A stretch of 64,000 nt of DNA from Phoebastria nigripes (GCA_035582835.1 JAYKAV010001278.1:186001-250000), one strand, 5' to 3'; shown: positions 41,063 to 55,676, counted from the stretch's first letter. The notes: generated from the letters alone by a model not told the origin. Translations and numbers: made by a program.

Positions 41063-41662
41063 GTCTGGGGCACTTAATTGAGCAAATCAGCAATTCAACC
41101 CTTACTAAGTGTTTGCACTGCTGCAAAGGAGATTTTTAAGAAGGATTTTGAAGAAAAACTTTGATTAGCTTCACACTCAAAGGGGATGTCCAGGGGATGA
41201 TCAGAATGACAGGGAGAACATTGACAGTCTCAGACAGATGACAGTAGAAAGGAAAATAGAGAGGAAGAGGGAAATGTGGCCTTACTCATTCTGGTCTCGA
41301 GTGTATTGGTACACATCTGGGAGGTGGCAGGAAGACTGCTCCTCTGATGAATTCCACCGAAAGCAATGACTGCTTTGTGTTCACTAGTAAAGCCAACCTA
41401 TTTCTTTAAAAAGCAGACAACAAATAATACCTCTCAAATGGAGTTTCATTTTGAGCTATAACAGGATAGAAAGGATTTGGCAGTGAAAGGGTTAGTGTTC
41501 TCAAGAAGCCGAAAGACCACACTGCATGTCCTAATTACAAGGCTCATCAGGCCAGCTGCAATGAATTCAGGATTTCCTTATCTTGCTGTACTGGGAGGAT
41601 AGGGGACCTGGTGGTAAAACTTAGAAATTGGCTTGGTGGGGAGTTCAAGCTGATAATGTAAG

Positions 41663-41687
41663 TTTGTTTGTTTGGTTGGTTGGTTTT
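41663..41687. repeat. TTTG/GGTT tetranucleotide repeat
   Basis: Three TTTG units are followed by three GGTT units and a short T-run. It is a compound microsatellite and may vary in length. Confidence 0.8.
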
Positions 41688-42731
41688 TCTTCCTTCCTAT
41701 GAAACTTGTTGACTTAGTTGAATGTGAACCAAACTGACAATCTGGTGTCAGTGTCGTACTTTCCAAAGGTAACCTCTCTCCTCAGTAGATCTTTAAACTG
41801 TATCTGTTGGTGGTGTTGGGAAGTAAGGTTTCCTTTGTTATTTGTTTGCTAAGTGTTTCCAGTTAAAGGGCACGTAATCTGTAAAGTTGCAGTGTGGTCT
41901 TTTGTGAAAGAGGCAGCTATTGTCTTCTATAGCTTTGTTACTCTGATTTCCAGTTGGGTAACACATGTGAGTGACTCAAGAGTTCCAGCATCTAACTCAC
42001 CTCTAAGAAATTCCTAGCTAAGTGAATGATCTGGCAAATGCTCTTGATTCCCTTGGCTGGTCCCTGCCTTTCAGAGACAGCTTTTGGGATTGATGTACAA
42101 GAGGTGGATAAGGAAACACTGAAACAGAATTTATCTTTTCAGCTTCTTTTTTAGCAATGGTATAATGTTGAAAATAAAGACAATGGTACTGTTAGAAATA
42201 TGCAATGAAACATTTGAACAAATAGGTGGCAAGTCTTACTTCCTAAATTTCCCACTTGTATGGCTACTGCTTTAGCTGTAAAGGTATTTTTTTTAACAGG
42301 GAGCAGAAAGCACAGATAGCATGATAGCATCTCAATTATGACAACATTTAATTCTGCCCAAAGGTGATAGGATTACCTATCTTCCAGAACAGCTGATATT
42401 AATAAGCAATGGCAACCTGTTTATGTGGGAATGGCACCTTGTTATTAGGACTTATAGGAGTTAAGAAGCAAAGCTTTTAGGCATGGGACTGGAAACGTAG
42501 AGGCGTATCTGGAAAATTCAGTTTCTGCCTTAAGTTCAGTTTGTGGCTGCTGGACCCTTAAGGCAGTGATAAAGGGGTACAGATCCACTAGTTACCTAAA
42601 GCTAGAATGACCTGTGCTGGTTGAAGTGGTTGATAGGCTGCCTCTAGCTAGTACATTTGTTTGGTGCTCTTGGGGTTGTTTGGCGTTTTTTTAATTTAAA
42701 AACTAGACTTTGAAAAACCACTTTGACCCCT

Positions 42732-42822
42732 CCCCCCCCCCCCCCCCCCCAAAAAAAAAAAAAACCAAAACCAACACCCACAAATAAACCAACAACAAAC
42801 AAACAAAAAAAACCCCAAAAAA
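42732..42822. repeat. Compound C-tract/A-tract with a G-free, CAAA-rich tail
   Basis: A run of 19 C (42732-42750) passes directly into 14 A (42751-42764), followed by about 60 bp of CCAAAACC, AACAAAC and ACCCCAAAAAAC motifs with no G at all. The minus strand is therefore a T-run followed by a long G-run with further GG-T and GGGG-T motifs, able to form G-quadruplexes. The C-run length is probably unreliable in the assembly. An open minus-strand frame through it codes for low-complexity Gly/Phe/Val and is not a gene. Confidence 0.85.
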
Positions 42823-44580
42823 CTACACTGGTACCTCCTACACAATATCTCACCAGTTAAAATAGAGGAGAGAAAGAAATATTTAAACCAGCCAAATGAG
42901 CATGAAGAAAATGCAAATTCTTGCCCTCTTTGAAGTCATCTGCTGTTTAAGTGCAGTAGCTAAAACTGGATAGGAGAAGCCATATAATGCTCCCAAACTG
43001 TTGGATTCTGTGCATAGTATCCCTCGTCACAGATGTCCTCCTTTGTTCCTGCTAGTTAAGGGAATTAACACTGAAGTGGCAGAGATGACTACTCCACCTT
43101 AGCAGGATAATTTCCTTTGGATGTGGCATCATTATTGTGAATATTCCACCTGAAATCCGGTGGGTTAACATTAAAAAAAGCAAAACCAAATAAACAAAAA
43201 AACCCCACAACAGTCCAATACTAAAAAATTCTTCCCTATTTACAGCTGTTTAAAAGTATCTCTAAAGGACTTGCGAAAGAACTTGCTCAAGCTATAAGTT
43301 AGTATGATTTGTGCTAGCGGTTCTCTCCACATTTGTTTTAATTGCACATACTGAAGTGAGGTCCTGTAGCATTTCAATATTCCTATAACATAGTCCAGTC
43401 ATCAATTCTTCCACTACATGAAATGGTCTGTAATTGAAAAGTGATGAGCAAAGAATTTTTGATGACTTATTTTTGCTTTAGTATGTTGCCAACCTAATAA
43501 AGCAAACAAAAATAAAGCAGTCTTAACTTCCAGAGTTAAGTTTAAGTCAGCAGGCGCCATGGCTGTTTGAAGTTTGTTGGAAAAAGGAGTTGGGTTGCCC
43601 TATCATCAGTGTGTAAAAAGTAAGGTTTTCATATACTGTAAATTATAAACATTCTCCAGTCTGTGAAGCGTGTATGATGGTAACCAGACTAGCCACGCTA
43701 ATTATTAGCCCTGCACTGAAATGTCAAAACATGCTTAAGTTATCAGCTTGGATTTTCATGAAGATAAGAACTGAATACATCCCCATGCTGTGTCATGGAT
43801 AAAACAGTAAGGTAGACAAGGCATTGCCCTCACTCGGTTGCTATTTTCATGTCAGAGGAGAAGGAAATCTGAAGCTACCCAAACAGTAATTCAGTGGCTT
43901 GTATGTGCTAATATACAAAACTTAACCTGAGGGCCTATATCTGTCTTCTCTGCTAGTGCCCCAAGGCTTGCTTCTGACATGGGATTTGTCTGTGGGGCCA
44001 TGCAACATGTGTGAAAGCACAACAGTTGCACCTGAAGATGATCGTGTGTGGAGAAGAGCACTTCAAATCTGTGACTCTTCTGTGCTTCAGCTCTTTATAA
44101 GTGGTCAAAACAGTTCCCTGGTTTTGTCCCCAAAGAAAACATCTAATGCAGAATCAATGTTTATGGGCAACCCCAAAGCCTTCTGAAAATAGAGGGATTA
44201 AATGAAAATACTGTCATAAATTTAGTTGTATTAATTTGAGCCAGAAGAAATAGAGAAGTTTAATTACCAAGGCTGAACTGGAAAACCTCAAAAACTGCTC
44301 CTGTATGGCTTACGTCTGCTTTAGCTCCTCTGATAAATTATAGATACTTTTGCAGAAAACAGTTTAAGAGTTTACTCAGTAACATTTTATCATTGGACAA
44401 CTGCAAACAAAACTCATCACTCAGTGAAGAAAATGTTTGCCTGGAGGAAGAAAAAAAGACTCAGGCTTCTGTTTCCTTCTGAAGTCAATGTTTAAGTTAG
44501 CTGTCAAAAAATCTGGTCTTTGGGCTGACTTCAGTAAAACGTGGTTACTCAAGTTCCCTATCTAAAAACACAGATAAATG

Positions 44581-44648
44581 TAGATTAGCCAAGTAAACCT
44601 TAATTAATACATTCCTGGATAGTTAGATTAGCCAAGTATACCTTAATT
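44581..44648 (+). repeat. 43-bp-period duplication
   Basis: The 25-mers at 44581-44605 and 44624-44648 differ at one base. Each begins TAGATTAGCCAAGTA and ends CCTTAATT. They are separated by 18 bp of unrelated sequence, which points to a local tandem duplication. Confidence 0.85.
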
Positions 44649-45579
44649 CATCCTTCTTCTGCAGGGGGTTTTAGATAATACATGCTTATATTAAACTGCT
44701 AACACTAATGCCTACTTCTAAATATTTTCAGATAGATGGCACTAAGACTTTCCTTTTGCAGAAACAGTATCTTAAGGAGACAACTACGAATGCGGCATGA
44801 CTTGCCAGTAGTTATGAAGCAAGTCAATGGTAGGGCGATGAATCTTGAATCCAGTGGATAGATCTATCTAATCTAGTTATTCCAGATCGGACAGCTTGAC
44901 TGGTTATGGCTTCTCAGGTTGTATTTGTTCATCGCTGCTGAGACTCTGCAGAACAGCAAGTGGGTGCAACGCGCTCCTCTGTGTATGACTGGCGTGCCTT
45001 CAATTCACAGCAAGGTTTAAGAGCAATGCATGCTACCATCTCGCCTTGCTTTAAATCTGCTGATCTTTAACATTTTGATCCAAAGCTTTCAATGAGTTTC
45101 ACAGATCTTTAGATCTTAAAAAAAAAAATGCTGCTCCCTGTCTACTATACAGTGGTATAGAAGTAACAAAACATTGACAGCTAAAAAGTTGCTCAGTCAT
45201 CATCTTCAGTCTTGCTGAAGCTCAGGTAGGCCCCTTAGCTCTCTGCTATTAGTGTGATCCTCCTTATTTCAGCCTCAGGGAAAGGTTTGCTGTGGATGTC
45301 AGTGAGGGCACTTGTTTTACACAATGTACGGGGATCTCACAAGAAGCCTTTAATGGCAGATGTGGAAAGGTGGGAGAGGACAGAGACTTCCTCTGGTCAG
45401 AGGTGCGCAGTCTTGGAGGAACTTTCTAAATCCTGCACCAAGCTCTGCAGGGATCCTTTCAATCCGCTGAATGCTAAACAACTGCTCGCTTATGTCAAAG
45501 AGAAGCTCTAACACATGAGCACTATATTAGGGACAACGGAGACCATTCACATTGCAAATTACCTTAACACATCCCCACA

Positions 45580-45760
45580 GGAGCTTTCATTTCTCGGCCT
45601 GTCCCTTGACTGCCTGCAGCTGAGTCTCCCCCAGGCTGCAGACCGCCAGCCTCCCTGACCTTTCTGAGGGAGGGCCACAGGGAGGGCCTCCGCCAGATAC
45701 CTCAATCCCACTGCCTCCTCACGTTGCCGAAAAACAAGCCTATTTTGTCGAGACAGGGTT
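45580..45760. other. GC-richer patch in intron 1
   Basis: The interval is GC-richer than its surroundings, with GCTGCAGACCGCCAGCC, the near-repeat GGAGGGCCACAGGGAGGGCC and several CpGs. Just to its left, at 45274-45511, a plus-strand frame follows an acceptor-like CTCCTTATTTCAG and ends in a stop. I recognise no protein there. It may be a regulatory or conserved noncoding element. Confidence 0.25.
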
Positions 45761-48700
45761 CTCGGATGAGGAGGAGGTTATGAAGGTTGTATAGCATAAA
45801 GTGAGGGGAGAAACGGATGGACATGTTTTGACCCCTGCACTTTCTGTTAACATCTCTGTTTCCTGCAGGAAATCTTGTCTCAATCTGACCTGCAGTTTGA
45901 AAAACAAGAGTCAGGTTTCCTCTCATTTGGTGGGTCTTTTGACACTCCAAACATAAGAAAAATAACACCCGGAAATAGATATGTGCCTGTTTAAGACACA
46001 CTTAGGAAAGCATTTACCTCCTGTGCAGCTCTTGCGTGATGAAAGGTTTTGCTAAGAAATGTCCATTTTGGGTTAAATAGAACTTTAAGTCTGAGACAGT
46101 TTTGTTTATATCATTTACATTCAGTAATGCCTTCTTGGCACAGAAACCTCTGCGATGGCTGCCAAAGTTTAAAAGAGGCAAAGCTAAGGTCACTGTCAGA
46201 GGTAGAAACAATACATCATCTGCCCAGAACGGGCCCCTCGCAATGCGCTTAGGGCCTCAGTTCCTGCACTCATGGGAAGACAAAAACTTCTATTAAATTG
46301 AATATAGTGAGGAAAATAAATTATTTCCATGTACTAAATGACAGGCTGGAATTTAATTTTGTGAATCCAGCTTTTAGATAGTTTTATCTACATTTACAGC
46401 CACCCTCTTAATCAGTTGTAATACAGCACAGCTTGAAGTGTGATCTGAGCAAGTAAACCTAAAACTTCACAATCTGCTTCAGATTAATTATAAAATAACA
46501 ATTGAGTAATCTGGTTTCCAAGTAGACCTAAGGACTTTTTCTTTCCCAGGATGGGTCTGTTAGAGGAATGAATCTATTAATCTATTAATTTTACCAACAT
46601 ACATTGCAATTGAAAGATGGTTATAAGAACACCTCTGTATTTCAAGGACCACTGATGCTCAAACCCTCTTAGGAGCTCTTGCTAATCCCTCATTTTCAGG
46701 ATGCAATGACTGTACAATAGTTCCTTTGCTTTCCGTTCAGCCACAGGTATCCACAGCCCTAATGAATACACACAAATAGTTGCCTAGCAGGCTGGCTTAG
46801 TGAGAAGAAATATAGGCTCCGACTCCCCTGCTACAATCTCAACCAAGTTTAGAAACCTGGAACCCCTGGGTTGGCAAGAGAAACCTATGGGAGCAAGATG
46901 ATCCCTTTAAAATGTTTGCTTGGTTGGCAGTTAGCTGGATGAGATGTAAATATAGATTTCCAGATTCCTGTGATCCTTCTAGGGTATTGCACTTGTGTTC
47001 ATTCAAAAGAGACACCAAATCCTGCCATGTGCAGGGAGTAGGTGTGGGTGGTCGTTTAATACAGCAGGAACATATTTCTGCTTTGGATATGAGAGCAAGA
47101 GCCCCAGACCATGAGGGCATTTGCTGATCTTCAAACTAAATCTGTAGAAAGACAAAATGTATTTCCTAAGATACAGGTTTTGGAAGACCACACAGCAGCT
47201 CTCCTATCAGCAGCAGCTGAAAGAGCTAAGAAAAAGGGCCTACAAGAGGCTCCTTAAAATTCCTCTTAGACAAAGTATTGGACTTGTTAGTATTTGCTTA
47301 CACCAAAACACATGACAGAAAGTAATGTGCTAGGGTTGTGATATGTTAAAACTTAAAAACCACCAAAACTCCCAACAGCTGTGCCGGCCTGGCTAGGCAA
47401 CGAGGGACATGGACGGAGCCCAGGCCTTGTAACCCTGCATTTATTCTGCTTTCCTCAAGTGAATCTGTCTATAATTTTAGGTTCTACTTTTAGTAAAACA
47501 GATTTTTTGTAATATTTCTGAGAATAAAAACTGACCTGCAGGAAAAAAGTAGTGATCTAAGTTGTGACACTTATGAAATACTGTCTGTCTGAATTATGTC
47601 AGCATTACTGTAAAATTTGAATAGCTTTGTAAAACTTAATCAGTTCCTTTGATCCACGATAACTTCTCTGGAACCCAGACAGAAACTGAAGTAAACAGCC
47701 AGGAAGCAAAGACTTATATTCTTCCCATTTAATTTAATCATTTCATTGTGGCTTTCTAAAAGAGGAAGAAGGGCAATTCCGGAGAGTGGCAAAATGGGCA
47801 TCAGGCTGCTGGCAATTTTCCTGGGGAAAAGAAACCAAGGAGAGGTACAAATATTAACCGTTGTATTTCACAAAACCATTCAGAAGCTTTAAGGTGATAT
47901 CCAGTATCACTTTTTAGGCAGCATTTACATGTACACGTCTAGTTTTGGTAACAGAATACATTTGGTTTTGTTTCTATGCAAATACATATTATCAGTATTG
48001 TATGATTTAGCTTTGTAATATCTATGCCTGGACCTTTTTGAAACTGCACTGTCTCATTGTTTTTCACGCTTCTTAAAGTAGCATGAAAAAGATCCTCTGG
48101 TCATAGATTTAAGTAAGTATCACTTAAATCAGGTGTCAGAGTCATTTTACGGCCTGCTTAAACTCTGAACTAGAAAATTTTTCTTTGCATTAATCCTCAC
48201 TTAGTGACTGTCAATAATGTAATCTTTTCTTCTAATCCTTTATTACCAAAGTAACAAGACTATTGCTAAAAGTTGTTTGCTATGTTTCACACAACTCCAC
48301 AAAATCTCCCAAACAACAATGAAAAGGTGGGGGAGGGGGAGAAGAGATGGGGGTTGGCTTTTGGATAAAAACAGTTTTGTACCCCTTTTGGTTATCTATT
48401 CATTCCATACGCTTCATAAATTAATATATTGGTCCAAGTCAGACTTGATTGTCTGATCATTTGTGCAGTTTATTGGAGAAGGATCTTCCTTTTCTATTCT
48501 GAATAACTGAGTCTGTGTCTGCAGAGCAAAAGAGGAAGGGATGAAAAATCATTACCCAACACACAGTTACATCACCCCTTTGTTTGGGTGCCTTGGGATG
48601 GAAGACACTGTAAACGCATAAAATAACTGTAACTGAAAGCTGTGTGTATAAAATAGAATTGTAACAAGAATTCTACATGCTTTTGCCCCCAATTACGGGT

Positions 48701-49624
48701 TGAGGTTTTTTTCTATGTATTGCCTGGTAAGTTTTTCAAGACATGGATGTATTTGTGAGACAGAAAGTGAATGCCAATGCTCCTCTCAATGAGGATTTGC
48801 ATAAATACAAAATCCCAAGTGATTTAAAAGAGTTGGCAATAATTTTCAACTAATCAGGAAGAATACGTATAATTAGTCTATCTTCTATTGCTAGCTTTTT
48901 TTTGTACCTATCAAAAAGAAATCAATGATAAAGCAGAAAGCCCATATCCCTCTTCTGGAAGACTCGATTTAGGTTCAGCAATTAATATTTTAGCTCTTGC
49001 CAGCTTTCCAAACATGGTTCAGCCTTTGATGTGATACTAAGTAGCTGCAGAAGACTATGGCGGATAATACTTTTGTGGCCATGAACTAAAGCCCAGCTGT
49101 AAATCATGCTTGAACTAGTTAAAGCTTGAGTTAGCGCAGGTGCGCTGCAGAGCTACAGCAGCATTTGCTTGAGGTGTGGGGAGGGTAAGGAAGCAACAAA
49201 AGAGGCTCTGGCTGTTGGAGTAACTTCATCACATCTTCACCACTTCTTACTTCTGGGAGCTTTCTGCTGTTCTTACTCAGGTAAGAAAGCCCAAGTAAAA
49301 GCAGCATAACTGTATTTAGAGTACTTGCTTAAGAGAACCAAATTTGGCTCTTGTGTATTCCCTTCTGCAATCAAATCGCTATTAAGTAATTCAGCCTTGG
49401 TGTAAAGAATAAGAAGGGTATCTACCATATGCAGTACAGTGCACCTAAAAAAAAAAAAAAGTAATCCTGGAGAGTAGAGAAGTCTACAGCCATACCTAGG
49501 GGATACAAATGGAAGAGTGTAATTTGTATGATAACTTGAGTTTCCCACTTCTTATACAAAATACAGATCTTCTTTTCAGATGCCACTTCCTATAGTACAT
49601 TCATGTATGGGTTTTTGTGTTTGT

Positions 49625-49641
49625 TTTTTTTTTTTTTTTTT
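49625..49641. repeat. T17 homopolymer
   Basis: A run of 17 T in intron 1 following a GTTTTTGTGTTTG stretch. No retroposon body was recognised on either side. Confidence 0.85.
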
Positions 49642-52600
49642 CTTCCCTGGTAAAAGAGGGTGTTTTCCAAAGACAGAAGCAGCAAAGCAGGAGGCCATGG
49701 CTGCAGAAATAAGAACAGGGAGCAAAAAAGAACGCTTCTAGACTTAAAAACATGAATTTTTGCATTTTAAAGCACACATCCAACAGGAATTGGAAATAAG
49801 AGTAGTTGTTAGCTCAAATACCTGTAATAGGATCTGAGACTCTGAGTCTAGAATAGAGAGTGGGCTGTGAAAGCTGCACTTCGTGTGCTGAGGCAATATC
49901 ATCAAAAGGGCTCTAGAGCTGGCTGTGTAGGAGGACGGAGGAGGCTGATGCCGCCAAAATCCCCAAACGCATATTGTCTCTTGACTAACAGAGATTCAGC
50001 TCCTTGGAATCTCTTATAAGGACCAACGCGAGAGTTGACATTTAACTTCTTGAAAAGCAGTTTGAAAGGAGTTGACTGGCACTTTAAGTAGCCACAAAAT
50101 ATCTGTAATGTACAATCATCCTGAGGCAGAGAGCACAAGTTCCTCCAACGCGGGAATTGTTGAGCTATTGCCTTTTCAATACAATTTGTAGAAGGATAAG
50201 GGCACTGACATGTTAGTGCTTATATGAGGATCAGTGAGAAAATTGAAGATGAGGAAATCAATTAAATAATAATCACTGTTATTAAAGGATGCCTTCATGT
50301 ACTGCAGGCAACCTGTATGCTGCACTACTCTGACTGCCAATAACTACGCTTAAATAAGAGGAGATAAAACTGTGGTTGTTTAGTCTGCAAGTGAGAAGCA
50401 AGAAGTCCTGACTGCAGCGCTGAGCACATTAAGCACTCTGTGGATCAGAAATATGCTCTGTGTTAGAATAACTAATAATATCCCACAAAATGAAGGGAAT
50501 CAGAAATGTTTTAGAGCATATGGCAATTTCTGCTAATCTGCATCTCTGTTGTATTTGCCTTAGGACCGTAGTGGTTGTGAGCAGCCTCTTACAAGGTGAT
50601 TTGTTCTCTCTTTAAATGTTTTATTCGTGGCTGTTCTCAGAGATATGACAATTTAGTGGGTCAATTGCCTGATCTTGTATGGCAATCCCTGTGTTCTTCT
50701 GATACTATGAGAATAGTGAATCTTTTTTTTTAATCTTATCCTCCAAATTAATTCATCTAGGCTAAATAACATCTTTCTTCATCAAGTATCAGGCTAGTGT
50801 GTATTCCTCGAATTCTATGAAAGACAGATGGAAAACAAGTTTGTCTGATATAAAATGTATTTTCTGTAGGAATGCCAACTTCCTTCCATACATTTTTGTT
50901 CTTGACAGTGTTTCATGGGATTTTGTTGTTGTTAATACTTGAATGTCACTGTCACCCTAAGTTTTCTTCTTTGGGAAGCTGCCTGATAAGCAGTATCTAT
51001 CCCAGTGCTGTCACAGGAGTTTGAACATTATTTTCCACAGTACACTCTAAACTTTTTTTTAATTCCACAAATTTTCCTTTCTGAGTGATCTGCACCTTAC
51101 TGTAGCAAACTGAACTAGCTCGTGTTCTCTCATTCCCCATTAGTTCTTCTCTTGCCTATAAAGATTGGATCTGGAAGTCCCTGAGTCAGAAACATGAACT
51201 ACTTTTTGAAAAGAGTGATTATTTTCTAATCTAGTATATGCAGTTATTTGTGCTTAAATAAGATCTGGTTTAGGTCTGGAAAGTGGCTGCCATAGAGGTT
51301 TCTGGAAGGAATTCCCCTCTTGGAAAGACATGCAGAGTATTGCACATGGGCAAAGAATTCATTAGGACACAGGCTCCTTCTCGTGTGTAAATATTGGCTT
51401 GCGCCAGAATTAGCACTCTACGTTCAAAGAAACAAGTTTGATGATTATAATATGGTGATTTCCAGTTACTGGTTGCTGACTCTTCTTGACCGAAGTCAGC
51501 ATTGATCTGGTAGGATGCTTACTGTGAGTATAGAAAAATACCATATGATTCTCTTACACCCTTATTCTAGGTTTCTCAATTATACCACTCAATGACACAA
51601 AGCCACAGTTACCTGGCTATGTCTCAAACGCATTAAATCCCATGTAACCAGCACCACAACAAAACCTCAAATACTTGGCTCTGATGGATGGTGTTATAAT
51701 GAGGGTGGAGCTCAGTTCAATAGCCAATTTAATGCATCTTAATGTTCTAACATGCTTTCGTTTCATATCTAGGACAATAAATGCTGCAGTAAAGCTTTAT
51801 TTAAAGCAGGTCTGTTTTGCAAAATGAGTCTTGCATAGGGAACAAAACACTCATTGTCGCTTTACTGTTTAAACCTTTATTATTGCTTTTTTCCCTGGTA
51901 CAATGGGCTTTTATGCACCAAACAGCTGTGTTCATCATGTTTATTTAGAAGGCGTCCATTGTAGTGGAAAAAGTCTGGAGGACAAAAATCTTGGTGAAGT
52001 GCAAGACTACTCTGTGGGTGCTGGCACTTTTTTTTTTTTCTGTCCAGTTCTTTTGGTCAGCATGCAAGTCACATACACAGGCACTGCCATGCAGACTTGC
52101 AAACCCTGTATAATAGCAACTTTTCACAAGTGCTGTCTCTTATTCTAAGCGTTCTCCTCCAGAAATTTTCAATTGCAAGGCAACATACAGGACGTGTGAC
52201 TATTTTACACCCTATGATCCTATCATTTCTCAATCTGTTGCTATTTTGGCCCCTCATTAGGTCACTTTCCAAATATTGTGTACAGCTATGTGTCAATCAT
52301 TGTCACAGCTCGGCTCCAGGCTAAGCCAACCCAGGACAAAACTGGGAGGAAAAAAAAAAGCCAACCAAAGCAAGCACTGTGTAGAAAACAGTCAACAGTT
52401 TAACTGTGGAAAGCTATGTGTTGTTCCAAACATAGCATAAGCCCACTTGATGCAAAAGCAGCATACGGTACTAATGGTCCCCAAAATAATTTTACGCATT
52501 TGAAATACGTAGTGTATACCCCATGGCATCTGCAAATAAACAGATGTTAGAATCTCAAGAATTAAGAGCATGACATTGTAGGAAATTCTTGGGTCACTCC

Positions 52601-54114
52601 TGCCAAAAAAGCAGTCTAGTTTCCAGTTTCTGGAAAAAACGGAGTATCTAACATATTGATAGAACTTTTTTTGAGCAACAGTATCTCTAACACCTTCTAA
52701 ACCCTTGAATGAAAGCTGCTGTATAAGCAGGCACCGTTAGCCTGGGGAACTAAAGGGTTCCCTACTTTCTTTGGGGTATATCCAGCAGGGCAAATGCATT
52801 CCTGTGCCATATGAGATGGCTGTGCCCCTTTCCCTCTTCTCAGGTTACCCTGTATTAACATGTAGTTCAGGTAAAGATTGGAAACATAGAAGTGTCTCTA
52901 TCAGCCACATAGTCAATGCTATTGTCACATGCTGGAAAATTAAGTGGAACAAACTAACATGCTTGATCTTTTAAAAATATTAAAATATCTGTATAGAATG
53001 AAATGGCTTCTTATTTCCTGAACGGTGAATGCTCTAGGCTTTCTACAGAGCTGGCATTCTTGGTTGTCATTCATGTGCCTCAGGAAACTGTAATGAGGTT
53101 AAAAAGCAGAATAAAGTTGCATCCATACAGCTCATGGATGATAAGAATCCATGCAGAAATGCAGCTAAGGTGACTGCTGGGATCCAAAAGCAGCGCAGCC
53201 AGGGGGAGGCTGTGAAGGGGCTGACCACTCGGACCTGGGGCTGAAGCAGGGGCCTGGGGAAGGCCTGGCATACCGGGGAAATGATTTTCCAGAAGAAAGG
53301 AGAAAAGTTTCGGGGGAAAAAAAATGGAAAGAAATGTGAGCCAAGTGGAAAGGGAGAGAGTGTGACAAAAGGATTAGCCCCTACTTGCAAACAGTACAGT
53401 AGAAGCAGAAAATGAACTCGGGGGGGGAACTTTAAGGAAAAGAAAACTGTTTCTCAGAGACTGTTTCAAAGGCTTCCTGAATGCAGCCTCCATTTACTTG
53501 TTTCTTCCTCTTTCTCCCAAGAAGAAAAAGGACCCGCTGTGAGCAGAATGTATCCTGACTTGAACAAACACAGACCTGAACAGAGTCCCAATCTGGAGAC
53601 AGTCCATGCAGGCCAAACTCCTGGAGTCTTGTCGCTACCTGGGCACCATGAATCTTGTAAGCCAAGCAGAAAGGGGAAAAATCTACAATTTGTAATCAAC
53701 AGGTAGGTAGCTGGAAGTTTAAATTACACTGCCTGTTAGTCTTTTTGCAAAATCAATGTGCTTGTTAAGTCTGCGTGTTTTTAAACTGGATATGTTATGT
53801 TGTGCTTAATAAGGCTGGGTACATCAGGCTGAATGGATTTTGAACTATATACTTTCAAAAATAGTGTCTGTTTTGAGACTGGATGTGCTTTGTGAAATTC
53901 TTAAGGAAGAAAGAATTTCTAATTAAGGAAAAAAGAATGTGTATATATAACTCTGGCTCCTAACTGTTAACAGCTATAACACCAGAACAGTTGGGGAATT
54001 TGATTTAATTAAAAAATTAACAACCCCATACCTTTGCTGACAGAACAGAAACATGTATTTTGACTGAGAAAACTTTTTTTTAAACCTGTGCTTTAACTTA
54101 AATGGCGTTAGGAG

Positions 54115-54520
54115 GACTCTGAAACGTCATTCTGTGGGAACTGCCAGAGCGGGTCAGATGCACAGTCCACCTAATCCTCATCAAATGGAGCCACCGTTGA
54201 ATGTCTGTGGCCAGAGCTCCATGGTAGGGAGCAACGACATTGCTGGATCTTTTCTGGACAGGCTGTGAGCTGTGGTGTGCGAGGTGCCACCTTGCAGTAT
54301 CTCCATGCATGGGAAGTCCCTCCAATGCAGAAGTGCTTGACCTCAACAACTTCCTGTGACAGGGAGTTCCACAGTGAATTGTCTTTGCATACCCTAGTTT
54401 TTTAGCTTCCTTCCCTTTGGTTTCATTTAGTCTCGTTCTTGTGTTATGAAACATGCGCAAAACTTTTTTCACTCCGTTTTTTGTCACGTTCCTGTGTATA
54501 TCTCTTCCTTTTAAAGAATG
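54115..54520 (+). repeat. Ancient sauropsid dispersed repeat, longer copy
   Basis: This appears to belong to the same repeat class as 21140-21320 but extends further. GGGAACTGCCAGAGCGGGTC and AGATGCACAGTCCACCTAAT come first. Farther on are CTTCCTGTGACAGGGAGTTC, CCTTTGGTTTCATTTAGTCT and TCGTTCTTGTGTTATGAAAC, which match a repeat common in turtles and crocodilians. A minus-strand open frame of 129 codons crosses it but has no recognisable domain and is probably chance. It sits in ZCCHC24 intron 1 about 600 bp from the end of exon 1. Confidence 0.55.
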
Positions 54521-54591
54521 CCAGCCTCTGATCTCAAGCTATATATATTCTTTATATCAAGCTCTTTAAATACCGCTTTAAAAAAAACAAA

Positions 54592-54618
54592 GGGGGGGGG
54601 GGGGGGGGNTTTTTNNNN
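54592..54618. other. G17 run ending in Ns: assembly or base-calling defect
   Basis: Seventeen G (54592-54608) are followed by N, five T and four Ns, at the border where the AT-rich intron meets the CpG island. The real sequence and length are uncertain here, and some sequence may be missing. It lies inside intron 1, so the coding sequence is not affected. Confidence 0.8.
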
Positions 54619-54620
54619 GT

Positions 54621-55676
<1,056 letters not shown>

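Noticed and set aside
42644..42853. Gly/Phe-rich minus-strand frame
   Set aside because: It is a translation of the C/A homopolymer tract, so low-complexity artefact.
54098..54487. 129-codon minus-strand frame near the CpG island
   Set aside because: It crosses an old dispersed repeat and shows no protein domain; read as repeat sequence.
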